A stretch of 64,000 nt of DNA from positions 1 through 64,000 of the forward strand of contig JBGPHT010000021.1 of NCBI GenBank assembly GCA_041484525.1, read 5' to 3'. Shown here one piece after another: positions 46,170-54,366 of this stretch (the first letter of the stretch is position 1; the number at the start of each line of letters is the position of its first letter). The translations under genes and the position numbers were made by a program. Under the pieces are notes generated by a model. The model worked only from the letters and a program-made list of their open reading frames with translations. It made no database searches and was not told the DNA's origin. This DNA is from JBGPHT01 sp041484525. Its GTDB lineage: Bacteria; Acidobacteriota; Terriglobia; Bryobacterales; Bryobacteraceae.

Positions 46170-46571
46170 TCACGCATGTTCGATCTTGCTGCCGTATCCG
46201 GACCGTTGTTCCTGTAGCCACGCTTCCGCTTCGGTTGCTATTCGGAAGACGCGGATCACACGGAAGAACGGCTCGACGAACACTCCAAACATGCGAGACA
46301 GGCCAAAAAGAGCATCGCGCTGGGCAACGACCGCACAAACTCCGAAAGCGACGGTTCCCTGAACGCTGGCGACGCCGCCGCTGGCCGCCCGGATCTCTGC
46401 GGCGGATGGTGACGACGTCATCTCGCGCATGTCCAGGAATACATCCAGCCGGTCTGGACGGTTTAGATCCCTCTCGAGTGTACGGAAATGTTCGAGCACT
46501 TCAATCAGAGTCACGTCACCCACACATCTCGTGCGGATGAGAGCCCGATCGATCTCGTAGGTGATCGGCAT
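46170..46571 (-). CDS. Small hypothetical protein, SpoIIAA/STAS-like
   Basis: The 133-residue soluble protein has an alternating strand-helix pattern (MPITYEIDRALIRTRCVGDV, LIEVLEHFRTLERDLNRPD, LDVFLDMREM, GTVAFGVCAVVAQRDALFGL, RVFRIATEAEAWLQEQ). This order resembles SpoIIAA/STAS-like proteins often encoded alone in soil bacteria. No catalytic residue is evident. It converges with the preceding TonB receptor gene. Confidence 0.6.
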   Translation of the reverse strand: MPITYEIDRALIRTRCVGDVTLIEVLEHFRTLERDLNRPDRLDVFLDMREMTSSPSAAEIRAASGGVASVQGTVAFGVCAVVAQRDALFGLSRMFGVFVEPFFRVIRVFRIATEAEAWLQEQRSGYGSKIEHA

Positions 46572-46740
46572 TGCCCTGCCGGCACCGCCAGGTTGTGCCG
46601 GAACACACCCTCCTGTCGATTATGATGGGCACCAGCCCCAAAGCGACGCAAAAGAAGTTTCTGGGTTAACTCGGACGGCCGCATTCGTCCCGGCCGATAG
46701 TCGGATCCCGTCCTGTCCCGCTACTCCCCTACTGCACGAA

Positions 46741-46779
46741 AAGTTAGCTTCACAAGTGTAAATTGTGTCTAACTAACTT
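46741..46779. promoter_or_regulatory. Nested inverted repeat upstream of third TonB receptor
   Basis: AAGTTAG (46741-46747) and CTAACTT (46773-46779) are exact inverted arms. Inside them CACAA (46751-46755) mirrors TTGTG (46763-46767). The AT-rich, symmetric arrangement about 150-190 bases before the start codon suggests a regulator site. It lies in a 356-base gap (46572-46927) with no gene. Confidence 0.4.
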
Positions 46780-46836
46780 AACTCACGACTGCCTCCCGTT
46801 GTATCATCCTTCCAAATCATCACCTGCGTTCCGGGG

Positions 46837-46928
46837 TTAGTTGACCAATACGTAAGGGCGGTAGGCACGATAACGGAGCGGGCTTACTTTGCCTTTTAAC
46901 GACTTTAGTCTCGTAAGGGGTCAACTAA
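46837..46928 (+). promoter_or_regulatory. Inverted repeat that can fold over the receptor's ribosome site
   Basis: TTAGTTGACC (46837-46846) is the exact reverse complement of GGTCAACTAA (46919-46928). The right arm contains the end of the AGGGG ribosome site and the first base of the ATG. If the leader RNA begins upstream, pairing would hide the start region. CGTAAGGG also occurs twice in this leader. Confidence 0.4.
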
Positions 46929-49900
46929 TGAAGCGTCTCGTTTTGCTCGCGGCCGTCGTGGCTGTTTGCGCGTGCGCACAAGTCACCTCCAGCCTGCTTA
47001 CCGGTTTGGTTACCGATTCCACGGGCGGTGCTGTTCCCAATGCCGTCGTGACCGTGCTCAATTCCGTCACAGGTCAAATTTTCACCACCACCACTAACTC
47101 CCAGGGCGACTATGCCGTCCCCTCTATCCCGGCCGCGATTTACCGGGTAACTGTGTCCGCTCAGGGCTTCAAGACCACCACGGTTAACCTGGTTAAGATC
47201 GACGCCTCGGTTCCCGCCACGGTTAACCTCAAGCTCGAAGTCGGCACCGTTAACGAAACCATCGAGGTTTCAGCCGGCGCCGAAGTACTGCAATCCTCTA
47301 GCGCCACCGTGAGTTCCACTCTGGTCGGCCGCCAACTCGTCGATTTACCTTTCGCCACCCGCAATCTCCTCGAGGTGGTCGTCACCCAGCCAGGCACCCA
47401 GACGCCCGGCACCCCCCGCACCTCTTCCATTAACGGACTTCCCAAGGGGAGTGTGAACATCACGGTCGATGGCATGAACATCCAGGACAACCTGCTCAAA
47501 TCGAGTGACGGCTTCTTCGCCAACATCCAGCCCAAGACGGACTCGATCGAGGAGGTCACGGTTTCCACGGCGGGCGTCGGCGCGGACAGCTCGGGCGAAG
47601 GCGCGGCCCAGGTGAAATTTGTCACGCGCAGCGGCGGCAACGAATTTCACGGCGGCCTGTTCTGGCAGAATCGCAACACTGCCTTCGATGCCAATTACTA
47701 CTTCAACAACATCAATGGTCTGGAGCGCGACCGGATTAACCTCAACCAGGAGGGCGGCAGCCTGGGCGGCCCGTTCAAGAAGAACAAGGCCTTCTTCTTC
47801 GTCTCATTCGACGAGTTCGATCTGCCTCAGACCTACAACGTCTCCGCCAACGTGCCCACGGCGGAGGCTGTGAACGGTATCTTCACCTACCAGGACAGCG
47901 CCACGAGACAGATTCGCCAGGTTAACCTGTACCAGCTCGCCGCAGGCAAGAATCCGACGCTTCCCGCCGGCACGCGAGCCTACCCCACGACGCCCGACCC
48001 GGCCGTGGCGGCCTCGCTCGCGCAGTACCTCAAACTGGCCACGCCGCAGACCGGCTCGCTGGTGGACCGCATCACCTCGTTGAACGACTACAACCGCAAC
48101 GTCTTCAACTTCCAGGCGCCGGGCACCAACGTGCGCCGCTTCCTGACCACAAAATTCGATTACAACCTCACCAGTAAACACCACTTCGATTCGGTTTGGA
48201 ATTATCAGTACTACAATTCCAATCCCGACGGCGTGAACAGTATTTTCCCGGTGCTGCCCGGCACCGGCACCGTGCTCGGCCATCCGGAATCGGGCGGGAT
48301 CAGGCGCTACGCCTTCTCCATCGAGGGCGCGCTGCGCTCCACGCTTTCCTCGCACCTTACGAATGAGGCCCGTTTCGGCAATTCGGGCGGCGGCACGGGG
48401 CTATTCCGCGAACAGATCGCACCCGCGCTGTTCAGCCAGTGGAACGGGTACGGCACGTCCTACAACAATTACCTCCAGAACCCGTACCGCTCCACCACGG
48501 CATCGCGCCGCAACACCCCGCTTTGGCAGGCCACGGATAATGCCACGTTTGTGAAAGGGAGCCACCTGGTGAGCTTCGGCGGCAGCTTCACGCAAGTGAA
48601 CAGTTGGCAGTCGACCTCGGGCACCGCGGTGGTCCCGACCGTTACCTTCGGCACCGCCACCAACGACCCGGTCAACACCGGCGCCACCTCGCTGTTCGAC
48701 ACCACCAACTTTCCCAACAGCACGCCCACCAACCGCAGCGACGCGGCGGCGCTCTACGCCATCCTCACCGGACGCGTTCAGAGCATCACTCGGTCGCTCG
48801 GCCTCGACGAGAAGACGCTGCAGTACGGCCACGTCCCCACTGTCGACCGCAACCGGCAGCGCGAGATGGCGTACTACGGGCAGGACTCCTGGCGCGTCCG
48901 CTCCAACTTCACCCTCAACTACGGTGTGCGCTGGGACGTCCAGTTCCCCTTCGTCAACCTGAACGGCGCGTATACACGTGTCGGCGAGGAGGGCGTCTGG
49001 GGCGTCTCCGGCATCGGCCACCTCTTCCAACCCGGCGTGCTTACGGGGACGGCGCCGCAGTTCGTCGCCGTCAAACCCGGCCAGCAATCGTACGAGACGA
49101 AGTGGAAGCAGTTCGCGCCTTTCCTCGGCTTCGCGTGGATGATCCCGCATACCGGCGCGCCGGTCTTGTCGCACCTGCTCGGCAGCAACGGCCAGTCGGT
49201 GCTGCGCGCGGGCTACTCGATCGCCACCGTGCGCGAGGGCATGAACGTGCCGATCTCGATCTGGGGCGGCAACCAGGGCGTGACGCAGTCGCTCACCGTC
49301 GATCCGGCCAACTTTCCCAGCGTGTTCGGACCCGCCGGCTCGGTACTGTTCCGCGATGCCTCGCTGCCGGCGCGCCCCGAAGTGTTGACGCCGAATTTCC
49401 CCGCCGCCGTAATCTCCGGACAGGCCGTCAACGATTTCGCCTCCAACCTGCGGCAGGGCTACGTGCAATCGTGGAACCTCAGCTTCCAGCGCGAGCTGAG
49501 CCACTCGACCGTGCTCGACGTCCGCTACGTGGGCAACCACTCGGTGGGATTGTGGCGGCAGGTGGACCTCAACGAAGTGAACATCTTCGAGAACCACTTC
49601 CTGGACGAGTTCAAAGTCGCGCAGAAGAATCTCGCTCTCAACCAGGCGCAGAATCCGAGCAGCACCGATTTCAGCAACCGCGGGCTTCCCGGCCAGGGGC
49701 CGGTCCCGATCCTGCAGACGTCAACGGGGTTGACCAGCGACACTACCATCGCGCAGCAACTGCAGCGCGGCCAGGCCGGCACGCTGGCCAATTCCATCGC
49801 CAACAACGCCACCCGCATGGCGAACCTCACCAAGGCCGGGTATCCGGTGAACCTGTTCTACGTCAACCCGACGGTGGGCAACGGCCGCGCCTTCCTCATG

Positions 49901-50779
49901 ATGAACGGCGGCGGGTCGACCTACAACGCGCTGCAACTGGAACTGCGGCGGCGCATGGCCAAGGGCCTGCTCGTTCAGGGCAGCTACGCCTGGTCGAAAT
50001 CGCTGACCAACATGGATGCTTCGAGCTCGTCGGTATTCAGCGAGCCGACCACGTTCCGCTCGCCCGGTAACGACAAGGGCCCCTCACCCTGGGACATCCG
50101 CCACGGCTTCAAGCTCAACTTCGTCTATGAGCTTCCGTTCGGGAACCCCCACAACGCGATCCTGCACAAGGTCGTCGAAGGCTGGCAGATCGGCGGCGTT
50201 TCGCGCATCCAGTCCGGCTCGCCCGACCTGCTCACTTCGGGCGGCCGCGGCACTTTCAATCAAAATGACAATGGCGTGGTGCTGCACAACCTCACCATCC
50301 AGCAACTCGAGAACATGGTGCAGATTCGCAAGACTACCGGCGCCAACGGCGTGGGTCAGGTATTCTTCCTGCCGCAGGACATAATCAACAACACGCTGGC
50401 GGCCTGGGAAGTGGGTGGCTTCACGCTGGCCAATCTCGATCCGAACAAGCCGTACATCGGTCCGCAGTTCACGCCCGGCCAACTCGGCAATCGCATTTTC
50501 CTGTACGGCCCGTGGCAGCAGCGCTGGGACTTGACGCTTGTCAAGCGCACCAGTCTTGGCGAGAAACGGAGCCTGGAGCTGCGCGCCCAGTTCCTGAACG
50601 CATTCAACCAGACCAACTTCCTGCTGGGCGCAGCCGGCAACGACGTGAACACCCTGGGTACCGGCGGCATCACCGGGAGCTTCGGCCAGACCACCAGCGC
50701 CTACCGCGATTTTTCGGTTTCGGGAAGTAACGACCCGGGCGGCCGGATGATCGAGTTCGCGCTTAGATTTAAATTCTAG
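46928..50779 (+). CDS. TonB-dependent receptor with Cna-B domain (1283 aa)
   Basis: ATG at 46928 has AGGGG seven bases upstream and gives a signal peptide (MKRLVLLAAVVAVCACAQ). The Cna-B domain (SLLTGLVTDSTGGAVPNAVV), plug region (INGLPKGSVNITVDGMNIQD, IEEVTVSTAGVGADSSGEGA) and roughly 1000-residue barrel ending in RMIEFALRFKF are complete. Compared with the receptor at 42097 the barrel sequence is quite different, so a different substrate is likely. The leader RNA may fold over its ribosome site. A strong hairpin follows the gene. Confidence 0.9.
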   Translation: MKRLVLLAAVVAVCACAQVTSSLLTGLVTDSTGGAVPNAVVTVLNSVTGQIFTTTTNSQGDYAVPSIPAAIYRVTVSAQGFKTTTVNLVKIDASVPATVNLKLEVGTVNETIEVSAGAEVLQSSSATVSSTLVGRQLVDLPFATRNLLEVVVTQPGTQTPGTPRTSSINGLPKGSVNITVDGMNIQDNLLKSSDGFFANIQPKTDSIEEVTVSTAGVGADSSGEGAAQVKFVTRSGGNEFHGGLFWQNRNTAFDANYYFNNINGLERDRINLNQEGGSLGGPFKKNKAFFFVSFDEFDLPQTYNVSANVPTAEAVNGIFTYQDSATRQIRQVNLYQLAAGKNPTLPAGTRAYPTTPDPAVAASLAQYLKLATPQTGSLVDRITSLNDYNRNVFNFQAPGTNVRRFLTTKFDYNLTSKHHFDSVWNYQYYNSNPDGVNSIFPVLPGTGTVLGHPESGGIRRYAFSIEGALRSTLSSHLTNEARFGNSGGGTGLFREQIAPALFSQWNGYGTSYNNYLQNPYRSTTASRRNTPLWQATDNATFVKGSHLVSFGGSFTQVNSWQSTSGTAVVPTVTFGTATNDPVNTGATSLFDTTNFPNSTPTNRSDAAALYAILTGRVQSITRSLGLDEKTLQYGHVPTVDRNRQREMAYYGQDSWRVRSNFTLNYGVRWDVQFPFVNLNGAYTRVGEEGVWGVSGIGHLFQPGVLTGTAPQFVAVKPGQQSYETKWKQFAPFLGFAWMIPHTGAPVLSHLLGSNGQSVLRAGYSIATVREGMNVPISIWGGNQGVTQSLTVDPANFPSVFGPAGSVLFRDASLPARPEVLTPNFPAAVISGQAVNDFASNLRQGYVQSWNLSFQRELSHSTVLDVRYVGNHSVGLWRQVDLNEVNIFENHFLDEFKVAQKNLALNQAQNPSSTDFSNRGLPGQGPVPILQTSTGLTSDTTIAQQLQRGQAGTLANSIANNATRMANLTKAGYPVNLFYVNPTVGNGRAFLMMNGGGSTYNALQLELRRRMAKGLLVQGSYAWSKSLTNMDASSSSVFSEPTTFRSPGNDKGPSPWDIRHGFKLNFVYELPFGNPHNAILHKVVEGWQIGGVSRIQSGSPDLLTSGGRGTFNQNDNGVVLHNLTIQQLENMVQIRKTTGANGVGQVFFLPQDIINNTLAAWEVGGFTLANLDPNKPYIGPQFTPGQLGNRIFLYGPWQQRWDLTLVKRTSLGEKRSLELRAQFLNAFNQTNFLLGAAGNDVNTLGTGGITGSFGQTTSAYRDFSVSGSNDPGGRMIEFALRFKF

Positions 50780-50787
50780 GCCTGACG

Positions 50788-50822
50788 ACCAACCGCTCCT
50801 TGATCGCCAGGGAGCGGTTGGT
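50788..50822. terminator. 12-bp perfect hairpin between convergent genes
   Basis: ACCAACCGCTCC (50788-50799) pairs perfectly with GGAGCGGTTGGT (50811-50822) with an 11-base loop. It lies between the receptor stop and the end of the convergent DUF4159 gene, so it can serve as a bidirectional terminator, though no long T-tract follows. Confidence 0.65.
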
Positions 50823-50828
50823 TCATCC

Positions 50829-51641
50829 TTAATGCGTCATCGCGTAAATCAAATAGTTGATCCCGTACCGGTAGGCCAGCGACGTCATCGCTTCCGGATA
50901 ATACGGCACGTCGGCGAACTCCCACGCATCGCCCACGTCGGTGTTGTAGTTGACCGCGACCACCATCCGGTTGTTGTAGTCGTAAAGTGCGCGCCAGGCC
51001 GGCACCGAACCCGGCGGCTGCACGATCTCGACGGTTCCGCCGTAACGCCTCAAGTGGCGTGAGCCCGGAATGAAGGTCCGGTCCTTCTCCTCGATGTCGT
51101 AGAGAACGTGCATCACCGCATCCGACGGGGCCAGATCCACGATCGGTTGATTGGGCAGTACCCTTTGCATGGTCTGGCGGAAAACTTCCCACTGCTCCGG
51201 ACCCCAGAAATCGTCCACCACCAGGTACCCTCCGCGCAGCAGGTATTCTCGTAGACGCGCGCACTCGACATCGCTCAATCCCCACCAGCCGGTCTGCGTG
51301 GCGTAGATCCAGGGATAGTCGAAAATGCGATCGTCGGTCAATCGAAAGTGGCGTGGATCGCCGGCGTCGATGCGCGTGAGCCGGTTGACGCCGGTGGTGA
51401 AATGATTCTCTGCCGCGGGCCAATCCACCAGCCACCAACCGGATCCCGTCCCGTCTCGCGATGAAAAGCCCCAGCCGCGATGGTACTGCGGCAGGTCGGT
51501 GTATTCCACGCGAATGAAATGGAATTCGGCGCTGCGGGCGGGCATCTCGCGCTCGTCGTCGTCGCGCATCCCGAACCGCCCCCTCTGGGCCAGGACCCCG
51601 ATCGCGAGCAACAGCAGTACCGCCAGAATCGCGCGTCTCAC
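50829..51641 (-). CDS. DUF4159 domain secreted protein
   Basis: A signal peptide (MRRAILAVLLLLAIGVLAQ) precedes the DUF4159 fold. EFHFIRVEYTDL opens the domain, WWLVDWPAAENHFTTGVNRL and YPWIYATQTGWWGLSDVECA follow, and LREYLLRGGYLVVDDFWGPE is the most typical stretch, resembling the glutamine-amidotransferase-like Rossmann core. The end (YYPEAMTSLAYRYGINYLIY) is also characteristic. Members are common in Acidobacteria and Planctomycetes near MoxR/VWA gene sets. None of those genes is visible here. It is divergent from the TPR gene across 29 bases. Function unknown. Confidence 0.85.
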   Translation of the reverse strand: MRRAILAVLLLLAIGVLAQRGRFGMRDDDEREMPARSAEFHFIRVEYTDLPQYHRGWGFSSRDGTGSGWWLVDWPAAENHFTTGVNRLTRIDAGDPRHFRLTDDRIFDYPWIYATQTGWWGLSDVECARLREYLLRGGYLVVDDFWGPEQWEVFRQTMQRVLPNQPIVDLAPSDAVMHVLYDIEEKDRTFIPGSRHLRRYGGTVEIVQPPGSVPAWRALYDYNNRMVVAVNYNTDVGDAWEFADVPYYPEAMTSLAYRYGINYLIYAMTH

Positions 51642-51670
51642 TATAGATCCAGTATGCGATAATCCATCGC

Positions 51671-52606
51671 ATGAAGGCAGTTTCCGCGACGATTCTGATT
51701 CTCTTCTCCGCCGCCGTCCTTACGGCGCAACCGCCGCCCGGGGGTGGCCGCGGCGGCCCGCAGACCGAGTACGGGCGGCAATCCGCGCAGCTCCAGCGCG
51801 AGGGCAAAATGGACGCCGCCCTGGATGTCCTCAAGAAGGAGTTGCAGGCACACCCGGATTCGGTCGACGCCAACAACCGCGCCGGCCTGCTGCTCGATCT
51901 TATGGGCAAGGGTCCGGAGGCGCGCCCGTATTTTCAAAAGGCGATAGACGCCGCGCCCGATGCGGCCACCAAGGCCAGCATGCAGCGCGCCATGGCGATG
52001 TCGTACGCCTTCTCGGGCGACTGCAAGAATACCGCGAAATACGAAGACATGGTGTTCGCGTACTGGGTCACGCAGGAGGACGGCTACCAGCAGGGCGAGA
52101 TGGCCAATGAGGCGGCGCGCGTCTGCATCGACTACGGCGACCTCGACACGGCCTACGCCTATTACAAGAAAGGCTACGAAGCCGGCCTGAAGGAGAAGAA
52201 CATCTCCGCCGACCGCAAGCTGCTGTGGGAGTTCCGCTGGCAGCACGCGCAGGCGCGCATCGCCATCCGCCGCGGACAGAAGGCCGAAGCCGCCACGCAC
52301 GTCGTCGCCGCCAAGGCCGCGGTGGACGGCATCCAGGATCAGGGCCTCCGCAGTCAACAGCAAATCTTCTACCCGTACCTGACCGGGTATGTGGCATTGT
52401 ATGCGGGCGACTACAACAAGGCTCTCGCCGACCTGCAGAACGCCAACCAGAACGATCCCTTCATCCAGTGCCTGATCGGCATGACCCACGAGAAGCTGGG
52501 CAACCAGGAGAAGGCGATGGAATACTACAAGAAGGCGGCAACGGCGAGCGCGCACAATCCGCCCGCCGCGTTTGCGCGGCCCTACGCGACGAAGAAGATC
52601 GGTTAA
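51671..52606 (+). CDS. Secreted TPR-repeat protein (311 aa)
   Basis: A signal peptide (MKAVSATILILFSAAVLTAQ) is followed by a short Gly/Pro linker and TPR units: REGKMDAALDVLKKELQAHP, VDANNRAGLLLDLMGKGPEA, YVALYAGDYNKALADLQNAN and MTHEKLGNQEKAMEYYKKAA. It ends six bases before the FKBP-DinB gene, so the two are probably one transcript. It likely forms a periplasmic protein-interaction platform. Confidence 0.8.
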   Translation: MKAVSATILILFSAAVLTAQPPPGGGRGGPQTEYGRQSAQLQREGKMDAALDVLKKELQAHPDSVDANNRAGLLLDLMGKGPEARPYFQKAIDAAPDAATKASMQRAMAMSYAFSGDCKNTAKYEDMVFAYWVTQEDGYQQGEMANEAARVCIDYGDLDTAYAYYKKGYEAGLKEKNISADRKLLWEFRWQHAQARIAIRRGQKAEAATHVVAAKAAVDGIQDQGLRSQQQIFYPYLTGYVALYAGDYNKALADLQNANQNDPFIQCLIGMTHEKLGNQEKAMEYYKKAATASAHNPPAAFARPYATKKIG

Positions 52607-52612
52607 CCGTCT

Positions 52613-53521
52613 ATGCGATTCTTACTCCTGCTCGGCGCAGCCGCGCTTTCCGCCCAAACCTTCGAGCCCAAGATGCCGGATTCGGTTCCGGCAGCCGCCG
52701 GTGCGGTGAAGCAAGGCGCCGTATTTCGCTACATCGACATCACCGAAGGCACCGGCGATGCGGCCAAGCCGGGGCAGGAGTATACGGTCCACTACACCGG
52801 CTGGCTGCGCGACGGAACCAAGTTCGATTCCTCAGTGGACCGCAAGGAGCCGCTGAAGTTCGTCCAGGGGCGGCGGCAAGTCATCGCCGGATGGGAGATC
52901 GGCTTCGAGGGCATGAAGGCCGGGGGCAAACGCCGCCTGTTCCTGCCCTATCAACTGGCGTACGGCGAGCAGGGCCGCGGCAGTATCCCGCCTAAAGCCG
53001 AGCTGATCTTCGACGTCGAGTTGCTTGGCGTGAAAGACATCACGCCGCCCTCGGCCGCAGCCGAACTGCTGCTGCCCTTCAGTGAACTGGAAGAGCACAT
53101 TCTGGCGCTGGCCAAGGCTGTCCCGGAGGAAAAATACGGATGGCGGCCGGGCCCGGGCGTGCGGTCGATCAAGGAAGTGTTGCTGCACATCGCTTATGGC
53201 AACCAGCTCCTGCTCAACATTGCTAACAATTCACCTTCGCAGGAGGCGCTGGGCAAGCAGATTGAGGAGAACACGAAGGGCGAGCACGCAGCCATCGGCA
53301 AACAGGAAACGATCGACCTGCTCACTAAGAGCTTCGCCGATGTGCGGAAGGCACTCGAAGGCGCCTCAGCGGGCTCACTGACGCGGAACACCCAGTTCTT
53401 CAATTCGCCGACGACGCGGCGTGGTGTCCTGACGTTGATCGATACGCACATGGCGGAGCACTTGGGCCAAGCCATCGCCTACGCACGCATGAACGGCATT
53501 GTGCCGCCGTGGTCGAAGTAG
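52613..53521 (+). CDS. FKBP-type peptidyl-prolyl isomerase fused to a DinB-like domain
   Basis: After a signal peptide (MRFLLLLGAAALSAQ), residues about 30-140 form an FKBP domain: EYTVHYTGWLRDGTKFDSSV, VIAGWEIGFEGMKAGGKRRL, LPYQLAYGEQGRGSIPPKAE, LIFDVELLGV. Residues about 150-300 are a DinB/DfsB four-helix bundle with its metal triad positions (LLHIAYGNQLL and THMAEHLGQAIAY), ending in NGIVPPWS, a typical DinB tail. The two families normally occur as separate proteins. The protein is probably periplasmic and may pair folding assistance with a metal-dependent thiol transferase-like activity. It follows a TPR gene in the same direction. Confidence 0.82.
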   Translation: MRFLLLLGAAALSAQTFEPKMPDSVPAAAGAVKQGAVFRYIDITEGTGDAAKPGQEYTVHYTGWLRDGTKFDSSVDRKEPLKFVQGRRQVIAGWEIGFEGMKAGGKRRLFLPYQLAYGEQGRGSIPPKAELIFDVELLGVKDITPPSAAAELLLPFSELEEHILALAKAVPEEKYGWRPGPGVRSIKEVLLHIAYGNQLLLNIANNSPSQEALGKQIEENTKGEHAAIGKQETIDLLTKSFADVRKALEGASAGSLTRNTQFFNSPTTRRGVLTLIDTHMAEHLGQAIAYARMNGIVPPWSK

Positions 53522-53525
53522 GCCG

Positions 53526-53858
53526 TCACATCAGGTTCCGGTAGGCGTCCTCATCGAATCCGAGCACGATCTGGCCGCCCTGGATCAGGATGGGCCGCTT
53601 GATCAGGTTCGGATGCGCCGACATCAGCTTGAGCGCCTCGTCGCGCGACGGCGGGTTCTGCGCCATGCCACGCTCCCGATACATCTCGTTCCGCGAATTC
53701 AGAAACTTTAAGTAATCGCGCTTGCCGATGAGCCGATCGAGTTCTTCCACGGCGACGCCGCGGTTGAGATCCACTTCTTCAAAGGAAGCGCCTTGGTCGC
53801 GAAGCCAACTCTTCGCTTTGCGGCAGGTGGTTCAAGTCGGTTTCAAGTAGAGTTTCAT
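53526..53858 (-). CDS. ArsC/Spx-family protein with in-frame UGA (probable selenocysteine) at the active site
   Basis: ATG at 53858 opens MKLYLKPT, then TGA (53834-53832), then TTCRKAKSWLRDQGASFEEV in the same frame through to the stop at 53526. The read-through protein has 110 residues, normal for this thioredoxin-fold family. The UGA replaces the first Cys of the active-site CxxC (KPTCTTCRK in relatives). The rest is intact (VDLNRGVAVEELDRLIGK, HPNLIKRPILIQGGQIVLGF). Starting 16 bases after the UGA, GCGAAG/CTTCGC forms a six-pair stem with loop AGTTGG, which fits a bacterial SECIS. ArsC-like selenoproteins are known from surveys, so a selenoprotein is more likely than a pseudogene. A TGC or TGT to TGA mutation is the alternative. 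Confidence 0.7.
53799..53816 (-). promoter_or_regulatory. SECIS-like hairpin downstream of in-frame UGA
   Basis: On the minus strand GCGAAG (53816-53811) pairs with CTTCGC (53804-53799) around the loop AGTTGG. The apical loop begins 21 bases after the UGA, inside the 16-37-base range of bacterial SECIS elements, and has G at its second position as the consensus asks. Confidence 0.6.
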
Positions 53859-53920
53859 GGCGGTGAAACGATTCTACCGCCTGCGATAGACTGAGCGCGG
53901 CGTCCGGCGATTCAAGTGAT

Positions 53921-53990
53921 TTGCGGGACTCCCGCAAGAAATCGGCCTTAAGCGCCTTAGAGTCAGCAAAAATTTGCGGGAGTCCCGCAA
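53921..53990. repeat. Pair of 17-base palindromes
   Basis: TTGCGGGACTCCCGCAA (53921-53937) and TTGCGGGAGTCCCGCAA (53974-53990) are palindromes around a central base, each followed by GAAA and ATC. They lie 53 bases apart between two minus-strand transcription units. The central base differs between copies. This looks like a REP/BIME-type intergenic repeat. Confidence 0.75.
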
Positions 53991-54022
53991 GAAAATCCGT
54001 AATATCGTAATGCCACTTTGCA

Positions 54023-54352
54023 TCACACGGCGTTCAACTTGGCGGCTTCATCCGCCAGTCGCGTCAGTGTCGCGGCCAGCGCGCGGGCCGCGTCCACCTG
54101 AAGATCCGCCCGCAACACGAACTTGCCTTTCAGTTTCCCTGTCTCCTTCACCGACAGCTTGAGCAGCACGCGCGGCCCGGTCAGCCGGGTATTCACGGCG
54201 CGTCCGGTCATCGCATCCAGCTCGAGCACCCGCCCGACACAGGTCGGCAGGTCCGGAATGGCGTCGCGCAACTCCCGCGGAAACGCCATCGTATTGGGGA
54301 ACGAGTACCGGCGGGCGAGCTTCGCGCTCTTACGCGTGAGTTGCTTGCTCAT
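54023..54352 (-). CDS. Small hypothetical protein (109 aa)
   Basis: ATG at 54352 gives a basic soluble protein (MSKQLTRKSAKLARRYSFPN..., VLLKLSVKETGKLKGKFVLR, AARALAATLTRLADEAAKL). It lies 14 bases after the amidohydrolase stop, as the last gene of the six-gene minus-strand run. The middle shows a beta-strand followed by a C-terminal amphipathic helix. It matches no family known to me. Confidence 0.6.
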   Translation of the reverse strand: MSKQLTRKSAKLARRYSFPNTMAFPRELRDAIPDLPTCVGRVLELDAMTGRAVNTRLTGPRVLLKLSVKETGKLKGKFVLRADLQVDAARALAATLTRLADEAAKLNAV

Positions 54353-54366
54353 GAGGCTAGTATAGG

